64,000 bases of DNA from Pseudomonas tensinigenes. Its GTDB lineage: Bacteria; Pseudomonadota; Gammaproteobacteria; Pseudomonadales; Pseudomonadaceae. The notes under the pieces were generated by a model. That model was not told the origin of the DNA and did not search any database. It saw only the letters and a list, made by a program, of their open reading frames with translations. The stretch is taken from NCBI RefSeq assembly GCF_014268445.2, contig NZ_CP077089.1, positions 1,357,501 through 1,421,500 of the forward strand, given 5' to 3'. Below are positions 49,736 to 62,407 of this stretch, in pieces. Position 1 is the first letter of the stretch, and each line of letters starts with the position of its first letter. The position numbers were made by a program, and so were the translations under genes.

Positions 49736-51535
49736 GTGAGTGATTTGAGTCATATCCGCAATTTCTCCATCATCGCCCACATTGACCATGGCAAGTCGAC
49801 GCTGGCCGATCGCTTCATCCAGATGTGCGGCGGCCTGGCCGAGCGTGAAATGGAAGCCCAGGTACTGGACTCCATGGATCTGGAGCGTGAACGCGGGATC
49901 ACCATCAAGGCCCACAGCGTCACCCTTTATTACACGGCCAAAGATGGCATCAAGTATCAGCTGAACTTCATTGACACCCCGGGTCACGTCGACTTCACCT
50001 ACGAAGTCAGCCGTTCCCTGGCTGCTTGTGAAGGCGCTTTGCTGGTGGTCGACGCCGGTCAAGGCGTAGAAGCCCAGTCCGTAGCCAACTGCTACACCGC
50101 CATCGAGCAGGGCCTTGAGGTCATGCCGGTGCTGAACAAGATCGACCTGCCACAGGCCGATCCCGATCGCGTCAAGGACGAGATCGAGAAGATCATCGGC
50201 ATCGACGCCACCGACGCCGTCACCTGCAGCGCCAAGACCGGCCTGGGTGTTGACGAGGTGCTCGAGCGTCTGGTGCACACCATTCCTGCGCCGACCGGCA
50301 ACATCGAAGATCCGCTGCAAGCGTTGATCATCGACTCCTGGTTCGACAACTACCTGGGCGTTGTCTCCCTGGTGCGCGTGCGTCATGGCCGCGTGAAGAA
50401 GGGCGACAAGATCCTCGTCAAGTCCACCGGCAAGATCCATCTGGTCGACAGCGTTGGGGTGTTCAACCCGAAGCACACCGCTACTTCAGATCTGAAGGCC
50501 GGCGAAGTGGGCTTCATCATCGCCAGTATCAAGGACATTCACGGTGCACCGGTCGGTGACACCCTGACCCTGAGCTCGACCCCGGACGTTGAAGTGCTGC
50601 CCGGCTTCAAACGCATCCAGCCACAGGTTTACGCCGGTCTGTTCCCGGTCAGCTCCGACGACTTCGAGGATTTCCGCGAAGCGCTGCAGAAGCTGACCCT
50701 CAACGACTCGTCGCTGCAATACACCCCGGAAAGCTCCGACGCGCTGGGCTTCGGCTTCCGTTGCGGCTTCCTCGGCATGCTGCACATGGAGATCATCCAG
50801 GAGCGCCTCGAGCGCGAGTACGACCTGGACCTGATCACCACGGCGCCTACGGTGATTTTCGAGCTGGTGCTGAAAACCGGTGAAACGATTTACGTCGACA
50901 ACCCATCCAAGCTTCCGGATGTGTCGTCGATCGAAGACATGCGCGAGCCGATCGTGCGCGCCAACATTCTGGTGCCGCAGGAACACTTGGGCAACGTCAT
51001 CACCCTGTGCATCGAGAAGCGCGGCGTTCAAGTCGACATGCTGTTCCTCGGCAATCAGGTGCAAGTCACTTACGACCTGCCGATGAACGAAGTGGTCCTG
51101 GACTTCTTCGATCGTCTCAAATCCACCAGCCGCGGCTATGCTTCGCTGGATTACCATTTCGACCGTTACCAATCGGCTAATCTGGTGAAACTGGACGTGC
51201 TGATCAACGGCGACAAGGTCGATGCCCTCGCATTGATCGTGCACCGTGACAACTCGCACTACAAAGGTCGCCAGTTGACCGAGAAGATGAAAGAACTGAT
51301 TCCTCGTCAGATGTTCGACGTAGCCATTCAGGCCGCCATCGGTGGTCAGATCGTTGCCCGGACAACCGTCAAGGCGCTCAGAAAGAACGTATTGGCCAAA
51401 TGCTACGGTGGTGACGTCAGCCGTAAGAAGAAACTGCTCGAGAAGCAAAAGGCCGGTAAGAAACGCATGAAGCAGGTCGGCAACGTGGAAATTCCACAAG
51501 AAGCCTTCCTTGCAGTGCTCAGGTTGGATAGTTAG
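49736..51535 (+). CDS. lepA: LepA (EF4), translation elongation/ribosome assembly GTPase
   Basis: A 599-residue GTPase, the family length. G1 AHIDHGKST near residue 14, switch [11 protein letters not shown]3 DTPGHVDF near 80, G4 NKID near 134, then EF-G-like domains and the LepA-specific C-terminus ([22 protein letters not shown]). It acts on the ribosome during translation or initiation-stage assembly. The start is GTG at 49736. It ends 5 bp before lepB, the usual lepA-lepB pair. Confidence 0.98.
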   Translation: MSDLSHIRNFSIIAHIDHGKSTLADRFIQMCGGLAEREMEAQVLDSMDLERERGITIKAHSVTLYYTAKDGIKYQLNFIDTPGHVDFTYEVSRSLAACEGALLVVDAGQGVEAQSVANCYTAIEQGLEVMPVLNKIDLPQADPDRVKDEIEKIIGIDATDAVTCSAKTGLGVDEVLERLVHTIPAPTGNIEDPLQALIIDSWFDNYLGVVSLVRVRHGRVKKGDKILVKSTGKIHLVDSVGVFNPKHTATSDLKAGEVGFIIASIKDIHGAPVGDTLTLSSTPDVEVLPGFKRIQPQVYAGLFPVSSDDFEDFREALQKLTLNDSSLQYTPESSDALGFGFRCGFLGMLHMEIIQERLEREYDLDLITTAPTVIFELVLKTGETIYVDNPSKLPDVSSIEDMREPIVRANILVPQEHLGNVITLCIEKRGVQVDMLFLGNQVQVTYDLPMNEVVLDFFDRLKSTSRGYASLDYHFDRYQSANLVKLDVLINGDKVDALALIVHRDNSHYKGRQLTEKMKELIPRQMFDVAIQAAIGGQIVARTTVKALRKNVLAKCYGGDVSRKKKLLEKQKAGKKRMKQVGNVEIPQEAFLAVLRLDS

Positions 51536-51540
51536 GTCCT

Positions 51541-52395
51541 ATGTCACTAAATTTCCCGCTGTTGCTGGTCATCGCCGTGTTCGTCTGCGGCCTGTTGGCG
51601 TTGCTTGATCTGTTGATCCTGGCGCCGCGTCGCCGGGCGGCCATTGCCTCTTATCAAGGCAGTGTCAGCCAGCCCGATGTCGTGGTAGTCGAGAAACTCA
51701 ACAAAGAGCCGCTGCTGGTTGAATATGGCAAGTCGTTCTTCCCGGTGTTGTTCATCGTACTGGTGCTGCGTTCGTTCCTCGTGGAGCCGTTCCAGATTCC
51801 GTCCGGCTCGATGAAACCGACCCTGGACGTCGGCGACTTCATTCTGGTGAGCAAGTTTTCTTACGGGATCCGCCTGCCGGTGATCGACAAGAAAATCATC
51901 GAAGTCGGTGACCCCCAGCGTGGCGATGTAATGGTGTTCCGTTACCCGAGCGACCCGAGCGTCAACTACATCAAACGTGTAGTCGGCCTACCGGGCGACA
52001 CGGTGCGTTATACCGCTGACAAACGTCTGTTTGTGAATGGCGAATCGATTGCCGAGCAGATGGTCGGTGCCGAACCGGGCACGCTCGGCAGCGCCGAGCT
52101 GTACAAAGAGAAACTGGGCGCCGCCGAGCATCTGATCCGCAAGGAAATGAGCCGCTACCGCGCCACGCCGGACCGCTCGTGGACAGTCCCCGCCGGGCAC
52201 TACTTCATGATGGGCGACAACCGCGACAACTCGAACGACAGTCGCTACTGGGATGATCCGAACATTCCCAAGGATCTGCTGGGCATGGTTCCCGACCAGA
52301 ATATCGTCGGCAAGGCCTTCGCGGTCTGGATGAGCTGGCCGGAACCGAAACTCAGTCACCTGCCGAATTTTTCGCGGGTTGGCCTGATCAAGTAA
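51541..52395 (+). CDS. lepB: LepB, signal peptidase I
   Basis: A 284-residue membrane protease. Two N-terminal segments (LLLVIAVFVCGLLALLDLLIL and FFPVLFIVLVLRSFLV) precede the catalytic domain with Ser in QIPSGSMKPTL near 92, Lys in VNYIKRVVGLPGD near 145 and GDNRDNSNDSRYWD near 225. It cleaves signal peptides, including those of the alginate exporters in this window. It follows lepA by 5 bp. Between lepB and rnc (52396-52564) there is no gene. Confidence 0.98.
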   Translation: MSLNFPLLLVIAVFVCGLLALLDLLILAPRRRAAIASYQGSVSQPDVVVVEKLNKEPLLVEYGKSFFPVLFIVLVLRSFLVEPFQIPSGSMKPTLDVGDFILVSKFSYGIRLPVIDKKIIEVGDPQRGDVMVFRYPSDPSVNYIKRVVGLPGDTVRYTADKRLFVNGESIAEQMVGAEPGTLGSAELYKEKLGAAEHLIRKEMSRYRATPDRSWTVPAGHYFMMGDNRDNSNDSRYWDDPNIPKDLLGMVPDQNIVGKAFAVWMSWPEPKLSHLPNFSRVGLIK

Positions 52396-52564
52396 TCACA
52401 CACGGCGCTGTTGACCACAGCGCCGAATGCATTTCTGGAGCCGGCACAATCGGCTTCGCAATCGCCAGGATTTAATTTTTGAACACAGCGTTAATTGTCC
52501 CAGGCCTGCGCCGCATCCCGGCGATGGCAGTGGAATCCAGCCACGAACTCAGCGTGGGTAAACC

Positions 52565-53254
52565 GTGAGCGTTTCTCTAAGCCGTCTCGAGCGCCAGCTC
52601 GGTTACACCTTCAAGGATCAGGAGCTGATGCTGCTGGCCCTGACGCACCGCAGTTTTGCCGGGCGCAACAACGAACGCCTGGAATTCCTCGGTGATGCCA
52701 TCCTCAACTTCGTTGCTGGCGAGGCGCTGTTCGATCGCTTCCCGCTGGCCCGCGAAGGCCAGTTGTCGCGTTTGCGCGCACGTTTGGTAAAAGGTGAGAC
52801 GCTGGCCGTACTGGCGCGCGGTTTCGACCTTGGCGATTACCTGCGACTGGGTTCCGGCGAGTTGAAAAGCGGCGGTTTCCGTCGCGAATCGATTCTGGCC
52901 GATGCCCTCGAAGCGTTGATCGGTGCGATCTATCTCGATGCCGGCATGGACATGGCGCGCGAACGCGTTCTGGCCTGGCTGGCGGGCGAGTTCGAAGGCC
53001 TGACCCTGGTCGACACCAACAAGGATCCGAAAACCCGTTTGCAGGAACACTTGCAATCGCGCGGTTGCGATCTGCCACGCTATGAAGTGGTGGATATCCA
53101 GGGCGAGCCGCACTGCCGAACCTTCTTCGTCGAGTGCGAAGTTGTCTTACTGAATGAAAAAAGCCGAGGTCAGGGTGTGAGCCGTCGTATTGCCGAACAG
53201 GTAGCGGCCGCCGCAGCACTGATTGCCCTGGGCGTGGAGAATGGCAATGACTGA
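52565..53254 (+). CDS. rnc: Rnc, ribonuclease III
   Basis: A 229-residue dsRNA endonuclease. The signature [12 protein letters not shown] near residue 38 and the acidic [13 protein letters not shown] near 115 give the metal-binding catalytic site; the dsRNA-binding domain follows at about 150-225 ([31 protein letters not shown]). It processes rRNA precursors. The start is GTG at 52565, with GGGTAAACC before it. It overlaps era by 8 bp. Confidence 0.97.
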   Translation: MSVSLSRLERQLGYTFKDQELMLLALTHRSFAGRNNERLEFLGDAILNFVAGEALFDRFPLAREGQLSRLRARLVKGETLAVLARGFDLGDYLRLGSGELKSGGFRRESILADALEALIGAIYLDAGMDMARERVLAWLAGEFEGLTLVDTNKDPKTRLQEHLQSRGCDLPRYEVVDIQGEPHCRTFFVECEVVLLNEKSRGQGVSRRIAEQVAAAAALIALGVENGND

Positions 53255-54149
53255 TACAAACGCAACTCGCTGTGGCTATGTTGCCATCGTCGGCCGTCCC
53301 AACGTTGGCAAGTCCACGTTGCTGAACCACATCCTTGGCCAGAAGCTCGCGATCACTTCGCGCAAGCCGCAGACCACTCGCCACAATATGCTCGGGATCA
53401 AAACCGAAGGTGACGTGCAGGCGATCTACGTCGACACCCCCGGCATGCACAAGGGTGGCGAAAAGGCCCTGAACCGCTACATGAACAAAACCGCTTCGGC
53501 GGCGTTGAAAGACGTCGACGTGGTGATCTTCGTCGTTGACCGCACCAAGTGGACCGACGAAGACCAGATGGTTCTCGAGCGCGTGCAGTACGTGACCGGC
53601 CCGCTGATCGTCGCGCTGAACAAGACCGACCGCATCGAAGACAAAGCCGAGCTGATGCCGCACCTGAGCTGGTTGCAGGAACAACTGCCGAACGCGCAGA
53701 TCATTCCGATTTCCGCGCAGCACGGGCACAATCTCGAAGCGTTGGAAAAGGTTATCGCTGATCATCTGCCGGAGAACGATCACTTCTTCCCGGAAGACCA
53801 GATCACCGACCGCAGCAGCCGTTTCCTCGCCGCTGAACTGGTGCGCGAGAAAATCATGCGCCAAATGGGCGCCGAGCTGCCGTACCAGATCACCGTCGAA
53901 ATCGAAGAGTTCAAGCAGCAGGGCAAAACCCTGCACATCCACGCCTTGATCCTCGTTGAACGTGACGGCCAGAAGAAGATCATCATTGGCGACAAGGGCG
54001 AGCGCATCAAGCGCATTGGCACCGAAGCGCGCAAGGATATGGAGCTGCTGTTCGACTCCAAGATCATGCTCAACCTGTGGGTCAAGGTGAAGGGCGGCTG
54101 GTCCGACGACGAGCGTGCGCTGCGTTCGCTGGGTTACGGCGACCTGTAA
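53247..54149 (+). CDS. era: Era, GTPase for 16S rRNA maturation
   Basis: A 300-residue GTPase with G1 GRPNVGKST near 17, G3 DTPGMH near 63, G4 NKTD near 125, G5 SAQ near 156 and a C-terminal KH domain ([24 protein letters not shown]). It binds the 3' end of 16S rRNA in 30S assembly. The ATG at 53247 is favoured (GGAG 7 bases upstream) over one two codons earlier. It overlaps rnc and is followed by recO after a REPIN. Confidence 0.97.
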   Translation: MTDTNATRCGYVAIVGRPNVGKSTLLNHILGQKLAITSRKPQTTRHNMLGIKTEGDVQAIYVDTPGMHKGGEKALNRYMNKTASAALKDVDVVIFVVDRTKWTDEDQMVLERVQYVTGPLIVALNKTDRIEDKAELMPHLSWLQEQLPNAQIIPISAQHGHNLEALEKVIADHLPENDHFFPEDQITDRSSRFLAAELVREKIMRQMGAELPYQITVEIEEFKQQGKTLHIHALILVERDGQKKIIIGDKGERIKRIGTEARKDMELLFDSKIMLNLWVKVKGGWSDDERALRSLGYGDL

Positions 54150-54177
54150 TCACCGTTCCAGAGAACGCCGATACCCA

Positions 54178-54270
54178 CTGTGGGAGCGAGCCTGCTCGCG
54201 AAGAGGACGTAACATTCAGCCTTGATGTTGACTGTCACTCCGCTTTCGCGAGCAGGCTCGCTCCCACATT
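54178..54270. repeat. REPIN between era and recO
   Basis: CTGTGGGAGCGAGCCTGCTC and GAGCAGGCTCGCTCCCACAT, inside the rnc-era-recO-pdxJ operon, with a 42-bp loop. Confidence 0.93.
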
Positions 54271-54317
54271 TGGTTCTTGGGTTGTGTGTAAATCTGCGTT
54301 TCTTCATCGAGAACTCA

Positions 54318-55007
54318 ATGTCGCAAAACCCGCCTCCCGCCCAACCTGCCTACGTCCTGCACAGTCGCGCCTACCGCGAAACCAGCGCGTTGGTGGACTT
54401 CCTCACGCCGCAAGGGCGGCTGCGGGCGGTGTTGCGCAGTGCGCGGGGCAAGGCCGGGACATTGGCGCGGCCGTTCGTGTCGCTGGAAGTGGAGTTCCGC
54501 GGCAAGGGTGAGTTGAAGAATGTCGGGCGCATGGAGAGTTCTGGCACTTCGGCTTGGCTCAATGGTGAAGCGTTGTTCAGCGGTCTCTATCTCAATGAGT
54601 TGCTGATCCGTTTGCTGCCCGCTGAAGATCCGCACCCGGGGGTATTCGATCACTACGCCGCGACCTTGCTGGCACTGGCTGAAGGCCGTCCACTGGAGCC
54701 GTTGCTACGTTCGTTCGAATGGCGACTGCTGGACGATCTCGGTTATGGCTTCTCGCTGAACACCGATATCCACGGCGAGCCCGTCGAGGCAGATGGTCTC
54801 TATCGTCTGCAAGTGGATGCCGGTCTTGAGCGGGTCTTTCTACTGCAACCCGGCCTGTTCAACGGCGTCGAATTGCTGGCCATGGCCGAAGCCGACTGGA
54901 CCGCTCCCGGCGCTCTCTCTGCTGCCAAGCGCTTGATGCGTCAGGCACTGGCTGTTCACTTGGGCGGTCGGCCTCTCGTCAGTCGCGAGCTGTTTCGCAA
55001 GCCCTGA
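54318..55007 (+). CDS. recO: RecO, recombination mediator
   Basis: A 229-residue protein with RecO N-terminal OB domain ([34 protein letters not shown]) and C-terminal helical part ([31 protein letters not shown]). It loads RecA on SSB-coated DNA. The start at 54318 is used; the upstream open frame is REPIN sequence. It ends 39 bp before pdxJ. Confidence 0.94.
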   Translation: MSQNPPPAQPAYVLHSRAYRETSALVDFLTPQGRLRAVLRSARGKAGTLARPFVSLEVEFRGKGELKNVGRMESSGTSAWLNGEALFSGLYLNELLIRLLPAEDPHPGVFDHYAATLLALAEGRPLEPLLRSFEWRLLDDLGYGFSLNTDIHGEPVEADGLYRLQVDAGLERVFLLQPGLFNGVELLAMAEADWTAPGALSAAKRLMRQALAVHLGGRPLVSRELFRKP

Positions 55008-55046
55008 TATGCTGTGCGCCGAATCTCTCAATTCAGGAGCGCATCC

Positions 55047-55790
55047 GTGACCACCAGCAATCGCATTCTTCTTGGCGTGAACATCGACCACGTCGCCACC
55101 CTGCGTCAGGCCCGTGGCACGCGCTACCCGGATCCGGTCAAGGCTGCACTGGACGCGGAAGAGGCGGGCGCCGATGGCATCACCGTGCACCTGCGTGAAG
55201 ACCGTCGGCACATTCAAGAACGTGACGTACTGCTGCTCAAGGATGTGCTGCAAACCCGCATGAACTTCGAAATGGGCGTCACCGAAGAAATGATGGCGTT
55301 CGCCGAGCGTATCCGCCCGGCGCACATTTGTCTGGTCCCGGAAACCCGTCAGGAGCTGACCACTGAAGGTGGTCTGGATGTCGCCGGGCAGGAAGAACGC
55401 ATCAAGGCCGCGGTCGAGCGTCTGTCGAAGATCGGCAGCGAAGTGTCGCTGTTCATCGATGCCGACGAGCGTCAGATCGCTGCATCGAAGCGTGTTGGCG
55501 CTCCAGCCATCGAGTTGCACACCGGTCGTTATGCCGACGCCGAAACCCCGACTGAAGTGGCTGAAGAATTGAAGCGTGTGGCGGACGGTGTGGCGTTTGG
55601 TCTGGCCCAAGGTCTGATCGTCAATGCCGGTCATGGCCTGCACTATCACAACGTTGAAGCCGTAGCGGCGATCAAAGGCATCAACGAACTGAACATCGGC
55701 CATGCGCTGGTGGCGCATGCGTTGTTCGTCGGCTTCAAGTCTGCGGTATCGGAAATGAAGGCGCTGATTCTGGCTGCTGCCAAGAACTAA
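55047..55790 (+). CDS. pdxJ: PdxJ, pyridoxine 5'-phosphate synthase
   Basis: A 247-residue TIM barrel that makes pyridoxine 5'-phosphate from 1-deoxyxylulose 5-phosphate and aminoacetone phosphate. Seen are [23 protein letters not shown] at the start (with the conserved His), [12 protein letters not shown] near 46, [10 protein letters not shown] near 72 and [12 protein letters not shown] near 192. The GTG start at 55047 has AGGAG 8 bases before it. Confidence 0.97.
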   Translation: MTTSNRILLGVNIDHVATLRQARGTRYPDPVKAALDAEEAGADGITVHLREDRRHIQERDVLLLKDVLQTRMNFEMGVTEEMMAFAERIRPAHICLVPETRQELTTEGGLDVAGQEERIKAAVERLSKIGSEVSLFIDADERQIAASKRVGAPAIELHTGRYADAETPTEVAEELKRVADGVAFGLAQGLIVNAGHGLHYHNVEAVAAIKGINELNIGHALVAHALFVGFKSAVSEMKALILAAAKN

Positions 55791-55806
55791 AGGTCACCGC
55801 ATAACA

Positions 55807-55900
55807 ACTGTGGGAGCGAGCCTGCTCGCGAAAGCGGTGTATCAGTCAAAGATGATGTTGACTGACACGACGCCTTCGCGAGCAGGCTCACTCCTACATT
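55807..55900. repeat. Hybrid REPIN between pdxJ and mltF
   Basis: The left half is GTGGGAGCGAGCC class, the right half is GGCTCACTCCTAC class, so one element joins the two REP types of the window. Loop about 42 bp, between convergent genes. Confidence 0.9.
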
Positions 55901-55916
55901 TGATTTGGGGTGTTGG

Positions 55917-57443
<1,527 letters not shown>

Positions 57444-57591
57444 TCACAAAACCGAGCGAAACCCCATAGAAACGGGCCTTTACGGCTTTTTGTTACAGTA
57501 AAAATAAGCGGCCTCTGAATAGCTGATTTACCTGACTCTGAAGTCGGAAACACAGATTGATACCCGAGTGCAACCGTGCGTAGCGTTTCGG

Positions 57592-57620
57592 GTGATGTTG
57601 AGGGCGGTTTAGGCTAGAAT
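57592..57620 (+). promoter_or_regulatory. Candidate promoter of purL
   Basis: GTGATG, 17-base spacer, TAGAAT (57615-57620) extended by GGC. Only the -10 box is close to consensus. The interval 57378-57662 otherwise has no gene. Confidence 0.4.
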
Positions 57621-57662
57621 GCACGGCCTCAAAGCACACCCCTTCCCGAGGCTGTCCCGAAG

Positions 57663-60600
57663 ATGTTGATCCTGCGCGGCGCTCCTGCCCTTTCTGCCTT
57701 TCGCCACAGCAAACTCCTTGAGCAACTGAGCCAGAAGGTTCCGGCTGTCAGTGGCTTGTATGCTGAATTCGCTCACTTCGCCGAAGTCACCGGCGTCCTG
57801 ACCGGCGACGAACAGCAGGTGCTTGCGCGCCTTCTGAAGTACGGTCCAAGTGTTCCGGTTCAAGAGCCGACCGGCCGTCTGTTTCTGGTGTTGCCGCGTT
57901 TCGGCACCATCTCGCCATGGTCGAGCAAGGCCAGCGACATCGCCCGCAACTGCGGCCTGAGCAAGATCCAGCGTCTGGAGCGCGGTATCGCCTTCTACGT
58001 GGCTGGTCAGTTCAGCGAAGCCGAAGCCCAGCAGATTGCCGACGTGCTGCATGACCGCATGACCCAGATCGTCCTGGCCAACCTCGAACAGGCCGCCGGT
58101 CTGTTCAGCCACGCCGAGCCGAAGCCGCTGACCGCGATCGACATCCTCGGTGGCGGTCGTGCCGCGCTGGAAAAAGCCAACACCGAGCTGGGCCTCGCCC
58201 TGGCCGAAGACGAAATCGACTACCTGGTCAACGCCTTCAACGGTTTGAAGCGCAACCCGCACGACATTGAACTGATGATGTTCGCCCAGGCCAACTCCGA
58301 GCACTGCCGCCACAAGATCTTCAACGCCAGTTGGGATATTGATGGTGAGAACCAGGAAAAAAGCCTGTTCGGCATGATCAAGAACACCTACGTGATGCAC
58401 AGCGAAGGCGTTCTGTCGGCTTATAAGGACAACGCCTCGGTGATCGTCGGCAACGTTGCCGGCCGTTTCTTCCCGAACCCTGAAACCCGCCAGTACGGCG
58501 CGGTGCAGGAGCCGGTGCACATCCTGATGAAGGTTGAAACCCACAACCACCCGACCGCGATCGCTCCGTTCCCGGGCGCGTCTACCGGTTCCGGTGGCGA
58601 GATCCGTGACGAAGGTGCCACCGGCCGTGGCGCCAAGCCAAAGGCTGGCCTGACCGGTTTCACCGTATCGAACCTGCAGATCCCGGGCTTCGAACAGCCG
58701 TGGGAAGTGCCGTACGGCAAGCCTGAGCGCATCGTTACTGCACTGGACATCATGATCGAAGGCCCGCTCGGCGGCGCCGCGTTCAACAACGAATTCGGTC
58801 GTCCGGCCCTGACCGGCTACTTCCGTACCTTCGAACAATCGATCACCACCCCGCACGGTGACGAAGTTCGCGGTTACCACAAGCCGATCATGCTCGCTGG
58901 CGGCATGGGCAACATCCGCGAAGAACACGTCAAGAAAGGCGAGATCGTCGTTGGCTCCAAGCTGATCGTCCTCGGCGGCCCGGCGATGTTGATCGGTCTG
59001 GGCGGCGGCGCCGCTTCCTCGATGGCCACCGGCACCAGTTCGGCGGATCTCGACTTCGCTTCCGTACAGCGTGAAAACCCTGAAATGGAGCGTCGTTGCC
59101 AGGAAGTCATCGACCGTTGCTGGCAACTGGGCGACAAGAACCCGATCAGCTTCATCCACGACGTGGGTGCGGGCGGTCTGTCCAACGCCTTCCCGGAACT
59201 GGTCAACGACGGCGACCGCGGTGGCCGTTTCGAACTGCGCAACATTCCCAACGACGAGCCGGGCATGGCCCCGCACGAAATCTGGTCCAACGAATCCCAG
59301 GAACGTTACGTTCTGGCGGTCGGCCCGGAAGACTTCGAGCGCTTCCAGGCGATCTGCGAACGTGAGCGTTGCCCGTTTGCCGTTGTTGGTGAAGCCACCG
59401 CTGAACCGCAACTGACCGTGACCGACAGCCACTTCGGCAACAACCCGGTGGACATGCCACTGGAAGTGTTGCTGGGCAAAGCCCCGCGCATGCACCGTTC
59501 GGTGGTTCGCGAAGCGGAACTGGGTGATGACTTCGATCCGTCGAACCTCGACATCAGTGAGTCCATCGAGCGCGTTCTGCATCACCCGGCCGTGGCGAGC
59601 AAAAGCTTCCTGATCACCATCGGCGACCGCACCATCACCGGCCTCGTGGCCCGTGACCAAATGGTCGGCCCATGGCAGGTTCCGGTGGCCGACGTTGCCG
59701 TCACCGCCACCAGTTTCGATGTCTACACCGGTGAAGCGATGGCGATGGGCGAGCGTACTCCGCTGGCATTGCTGGACGCTCCGGCGTCGGGTCGCATGGC
59801 CATCGGCGAAACCCTGACCAACATCGCTGCTTCGCGCATCAACAAGATCTCCGACATCAAACTGTCGGCGAACTGGATGTCGGCTGCCGGCCATCCGGGC
59901 GAAGATGCACGTCTGTACGACACCGTGAAAGCGGTCGGTATGGAACTGTGCCCTGAGCTGGGCATCACCATTCCGGTGGGCAAGGACTCGATGTCCATGG
60001 CCACCCGTTGGAGCGATAACGGCGAAGAAAAAACCGTGACCTCGCCGATGTCGCTGATCGTGACCGGTTTCGCGCCAGTGGCTGACATCCGTCAGACCCT
60101 GACCCCGGAACTGCGCATGGACAAGGGCACCACCGATCTGATCCTGATCGACCTCGGTCGCGGTCAGAACCGTATGGGTGCTTCGATCCTTGCTCAGACA
60201 CACGGCAAGCTCGGCAAACACGCACCGGACGTCGATGACGCCGAAGACCTGAAAGCCTTCTTCGCCGTGATCCAGGGCCTCAACGCCGATGGTCATCTGC
60301 TGGCTTACCACGACCGTTCCGACGGTGGTCTGCTGACCTCCGTGGTGGAAATGGCCTTCGCCGGCCACTGCGGTCTGAGCCTGAACCTCGACAGCGTTGC
60401 CGAGTCCTCGGCAGAAATCGCTGCGATTCTGTTCAACGAAGAACTGGGCGCAGTGATCCAGGTTCGTCAGGACGCCACACCAGACATCCTCGCGCAATTC
60501 AGCGCGGCCGGTCTGGGCGACTGCGTGTCGGTGATCGGTCAGCCGATCAACAATGGCCAGATCAACATCACCTTCAACGGTGACACCGTGTTCGAAGGCC

Positions 60601-61559
60601 AGCGTCGTCTGCTGCAACGTACCTGGGCTGAAACCAGCTACCAGATCCAGCGTCTGCGCGACAACGCCGACTGCGCCGAGCAAGAGTTCGACGTGCTGCT
60701 GGAAGAAGACAACCCGGGCCTGAGCGTCAAGCTCAGCTACGACGTCAACCAGGACATCGCTGCGCCTTACATCAAGAAAGGCATCCGCCCACAGGTTGCC
60801 GTGCTGCGCGAGCAGGGCGTCAACGGTCAGGTGGAAATGGCCGCTGCGTTCGACCGCGCCGGTTTCAACGCAATCGACGTGCACATGAGCGACATTCTGG
60901 CCGGCCGTGTCGACCTGAACGAGTTCAAAGGTCTGGTGGCCTGCGGTGGTTTCTCCTACGGCGACGTGCTCGGCGCCGGTGAGGGCTGGGCCAAGTCGGC
61001 GCTGTTCAACAGCCGTGCCCGCGATGCGTTCCAGGGCTTCTTCGAGCGTAACGACAGCTTCACCCTCGGCGTGTGCAACGGTTGCCAGATGATGTCCAAC
61101 CTGCACGAGCTGATTCCGGGCAGCGAGTTCTGGCCGCACTTCGTGCGCAACCGCTCCGAGCAGTTCGAAGCCCGTGTGGCGATGGTGCAGATCCAGGAAT
61201 CGAACTCGATCTTCCTGCAAGGCATGGCCGGTTCGCGTATGCCGATCGCCATTGCTCACGGTGAAGGTCACGCCGAGTTCTCCAGCGAAGAGGCACTGCT
61301 GGAAGCCGATCTGTCGGGTTGCGTGGCGATGCGTTTCGTCGACAACCATGGCAAGGTCACCGAGCGTTATCCGGCCAACCCGAACGGTTCGCCGCGCGGG
61401 ATTACCGGTCTCACCAGCCGTGATGGCCGTGTGACGATCATGATGCCGCACCCGGAGCGGGTGTTCCGTGCCGTGCAGAACTCGTGGCGTTCGGAAGACT
61501 GGAACGAAGATGCACCTTGGATGCGTATGTTCCGTAATGCGCGGGTCTGGGTAAACTAA
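57663..61559 (+). CDS. purL: PurL, phosphoribosylformylglycinamidine synthase
   Basis: A 1298-residue single-chain FGAM synthase, the full gammaproteobacterial length. The N-terminal linker domains are followed by [20 protein letters not shown] near 296 (active His), the two AIRS-type ATP sites with [10 protein letters not shown] near 417, and a C-terminal glutamine amidotransferase with Cys in [12 protein letters not shown] near 1140 and His/Glu in MPHPERVFR near 1265. It converts FGAR and glutamine to FGAM in purine synthesis. Start ATG at 57663 (CCCGAAG before it). Confidence 0.98.
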   Translation: MLILRGAPALSAFRHSKLLEQLSQKVPAVSGLYAEFAHFAEVTGVLTGDEQQVLARLLKYGPSVPVQEPTGRLFLVLPRFGTISPWSSKASDIARNCGLSKIQRLERGIAFYVAGQFSEAEAQQIADVLHDRMTQIVLANLEQAAGLFSHAEPKPLTAIDILGGGRAALEKANTELGLALAEDEIDYLVNAFNGLKRNPHDIELMMFAQANSEHCRHKIFNASWDIDGENQEKSLFGMIKNTYVMHSEGVLSAYKDNASVIVGNVAGRFFPNPETRQYGAVQEPVHILMKVETHNHPTAIAPFPGASTGSGGEIRDEGATGRGAKPKAGLTGFTVSNLQIPGFEQPWEVPYGKPERIVTALDIMIEGPLGGAAFNNEFGRPALTGYFRTFEQSITTPHGDEVRGYHKPIMLAGGMGNIREEHVKKGEIVVGSKLIVLGGPAMLIGLGGGAASSMATGTSSADLDFASVQRENPEMERRCQEVIDRCWQLGDKNPISFIHDVGAGGLSNAFPELVNDGDRGGRFELRNIPNDEPGMAPHEIWSNESQERYVLAVGPEDFERFQAICERERCPFAVVGEATAEPQLTVTDSHFGNNPVDMPLEVLLGKAPRMHRSVVREAELGDDFDPSNLDISESIERVLHHPAVASKSFLITIGDRTITGLVARDQMVGPWQVPVADVAVTATSFDVYTGEAMAMGERTPLALLDAPASGRMAIGETLTNIAASRINKISDIKLSANWMSAAGHPGEDARLYDTVKAVGMELCPELGITIPVGKDSMSMATRWSDNGEEKTVTSPMSLIVTGFAPVADIRQTLTPELRMDKGTTDLILIDLGRGQNRMGASILAQTHGKLGKHAPDVDDAEDLKAFFAVIQGLNADGHLLAYHDRSDGGLLTSVVEMAFAGHCGLSLNLDSVAESSAEIAAILFNEELGAVIQVRQDATPDILAQFSAAGLGDCVSVIGQPINNGQINITFNGDTVFEGQRRLLQRTWAETSYQIQRLRDNADCAEQEFDVLLEEDNPGLSVKLSYDVNQDIAAPYIKKGIRPQVAVLREQGVNGQVEMAAAFDRAGFNAIDVHMSDILAGRVDLNEFKGLVACGGFSYGDVLGAGEGWAKSALFNSRARDAFQGFFERNDSFTLGVCNGCQMMSNLHELIPGSEFWPHFVRNRSEQFEARVAMVQIQESNSIFLQGMAGSRMPIAIAHGEGHAEFSSEEALLEADLSGCVAMRFVDNHGKVTERYPANPNGSPRGITGLTSRDGRVTIMMPHPERVFRAVQNSWRSEDWNEDAPWMRMFRNARVWVN

Positions 61560-61579
61560 AAGCGGGTGAACTAAGGCCT

Positions 61580-61891
61580 GTGTACAAGCTGGCGTTTTTT
61601 GTTCCTGACAGTCATGTCGAGGTGGTCAAAGGGGCTGTGTTCGCTGCCGGTGGTGGGCGGATCGGTGACTATGACCACTGTGCTTGGCAGGTGCTCGGTT
61701 TGGGCCAGTTTCGACCTTTGGACGGCAGTCAGCCGTTCATTGGCGAGGCGGGGCAGGTTGAGCGGGTTGAGGAATGGAAGGTTGAGCTGGTGGTGGCGGA
61801 TGAGTTGATCGTGGCTGTTGTGGCGGCGTTGAAGCTCAGTCATCCGTACGAGACGCCGGCTTATGAGGTGTGGCGGCTGGAAGATTTCTGA
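61580..61891 (+). CDS. NIF3/YqfO C-terminal-like (CutA-fold) small protein
   Basis: A 103-residue protein: YKLAFFVPDSHVEVVKGAVFAAGGGRIGDYDHCAWQV at the start, GQFRPLDGSQPFIGEAG, and LIVAVVAALKLSHPYETPAYEVWRLED at the end. HPYETPAYE matches the inserted domain of NIF3/YqfO proteins, here as a free-standing protein. Function unknown. The start is GTG at 61580, 20 bp after purL. It has its own terminator. Confidence 0.85.
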   Translation: MYKLAFFVPDSHVEVVKGAVFAAGGGRIGDYDHCAWQVLGLGQFRPLDGSQPFIGEAGQVERVEEWKVELVVADELIVAVVAALKLSHPYETPAYEVWRLEDF

Positions 61892-61913
61892 TCTTTCTTG
61901 CTGCTTAAACAGG

Positions 61914-61948
61914 AAACCCGCAGATGAGTGATTGTCTGCGGGTTTTTT
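61914..61948 (+). terminator. Intrinsic terminator after the NIF3-like gene
   Basis: AAACCCGCAGA ... TCTGCGGGTTTTTT with a 12-base loop. Confidence 0.93.
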
Positions 61949-61980
61949 GTTGCCTGCGATTTTGTGGGCGATGGGGTTCC

Positions 61981-62010
61981 AATGTGGGAGCGAGTCTGCT
62001 CGCGAAGGAG
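61981..62010. repeat. Single REP
   Basis: AATGTGGGAGCGAGTCTGCT and following CGCGAAGG, one change from the core (GTC for CCT position). No partner half is seen within 150 bp. Confidence 0.85.
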
Positions 62011-62064
62011 TCGGATCAGGCAATGATGTTCTGACTGATCGGGTACATATCCGTTGCTGCGGTA

Positions 62065-62345
62065 ACGGCTTCTTAGGGTTCCGCCCTTACGGCGGGTCAC
62101 TTTTTACAAACGCCTAAAAAGTAACCAAAAACGCTTGCCCCAACGTTCGGCCCACTCGCTAAAGCTCGGGGTTCCTTCGCTCCGGGATCCATCCGGGCGC
62201 ATCGCCTCCGGTTTGCTGCGCTGCACCTCCTCTCGATGCATTTGGCTACGCCAAACGGTCGCTGCGCTCCCACCCCCGGATAAATCCCTCCACTCAGCCT
62301 GCCGACGGGGCCGGTGGATCAAGATCAAAAGCAGGCGAGCTGACA
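62065..62345. repeat. Long dispersed Pseudomonas intergenic repeat
   Basis: About 280 bp beginning near GGTTCCGCCCTTACGGCGGG and running through ACGCCTAAAAAGTAACCAAA, then a region with many short inverted repeats. This type of sequence is common between genes in Pseudomonas genomes; recognition is from memory. Short open frames on both strands look non-coding. Confidence 0.65.
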
Positions 62346-62407
62346 CTCGGCCTATTGAGTGGTGACGAGCACGGGGTGTTCGGCTTTGGTTTTGTGGTGG
62401 ATTCGCC

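Noticed and set aside
57609..61451. 1280-codon open frame antisense to purL
   Set aside because: High-GC third-position effect opposite a well-conserved enzyme; residues are His/Val/Gly-rich with no family similarity.
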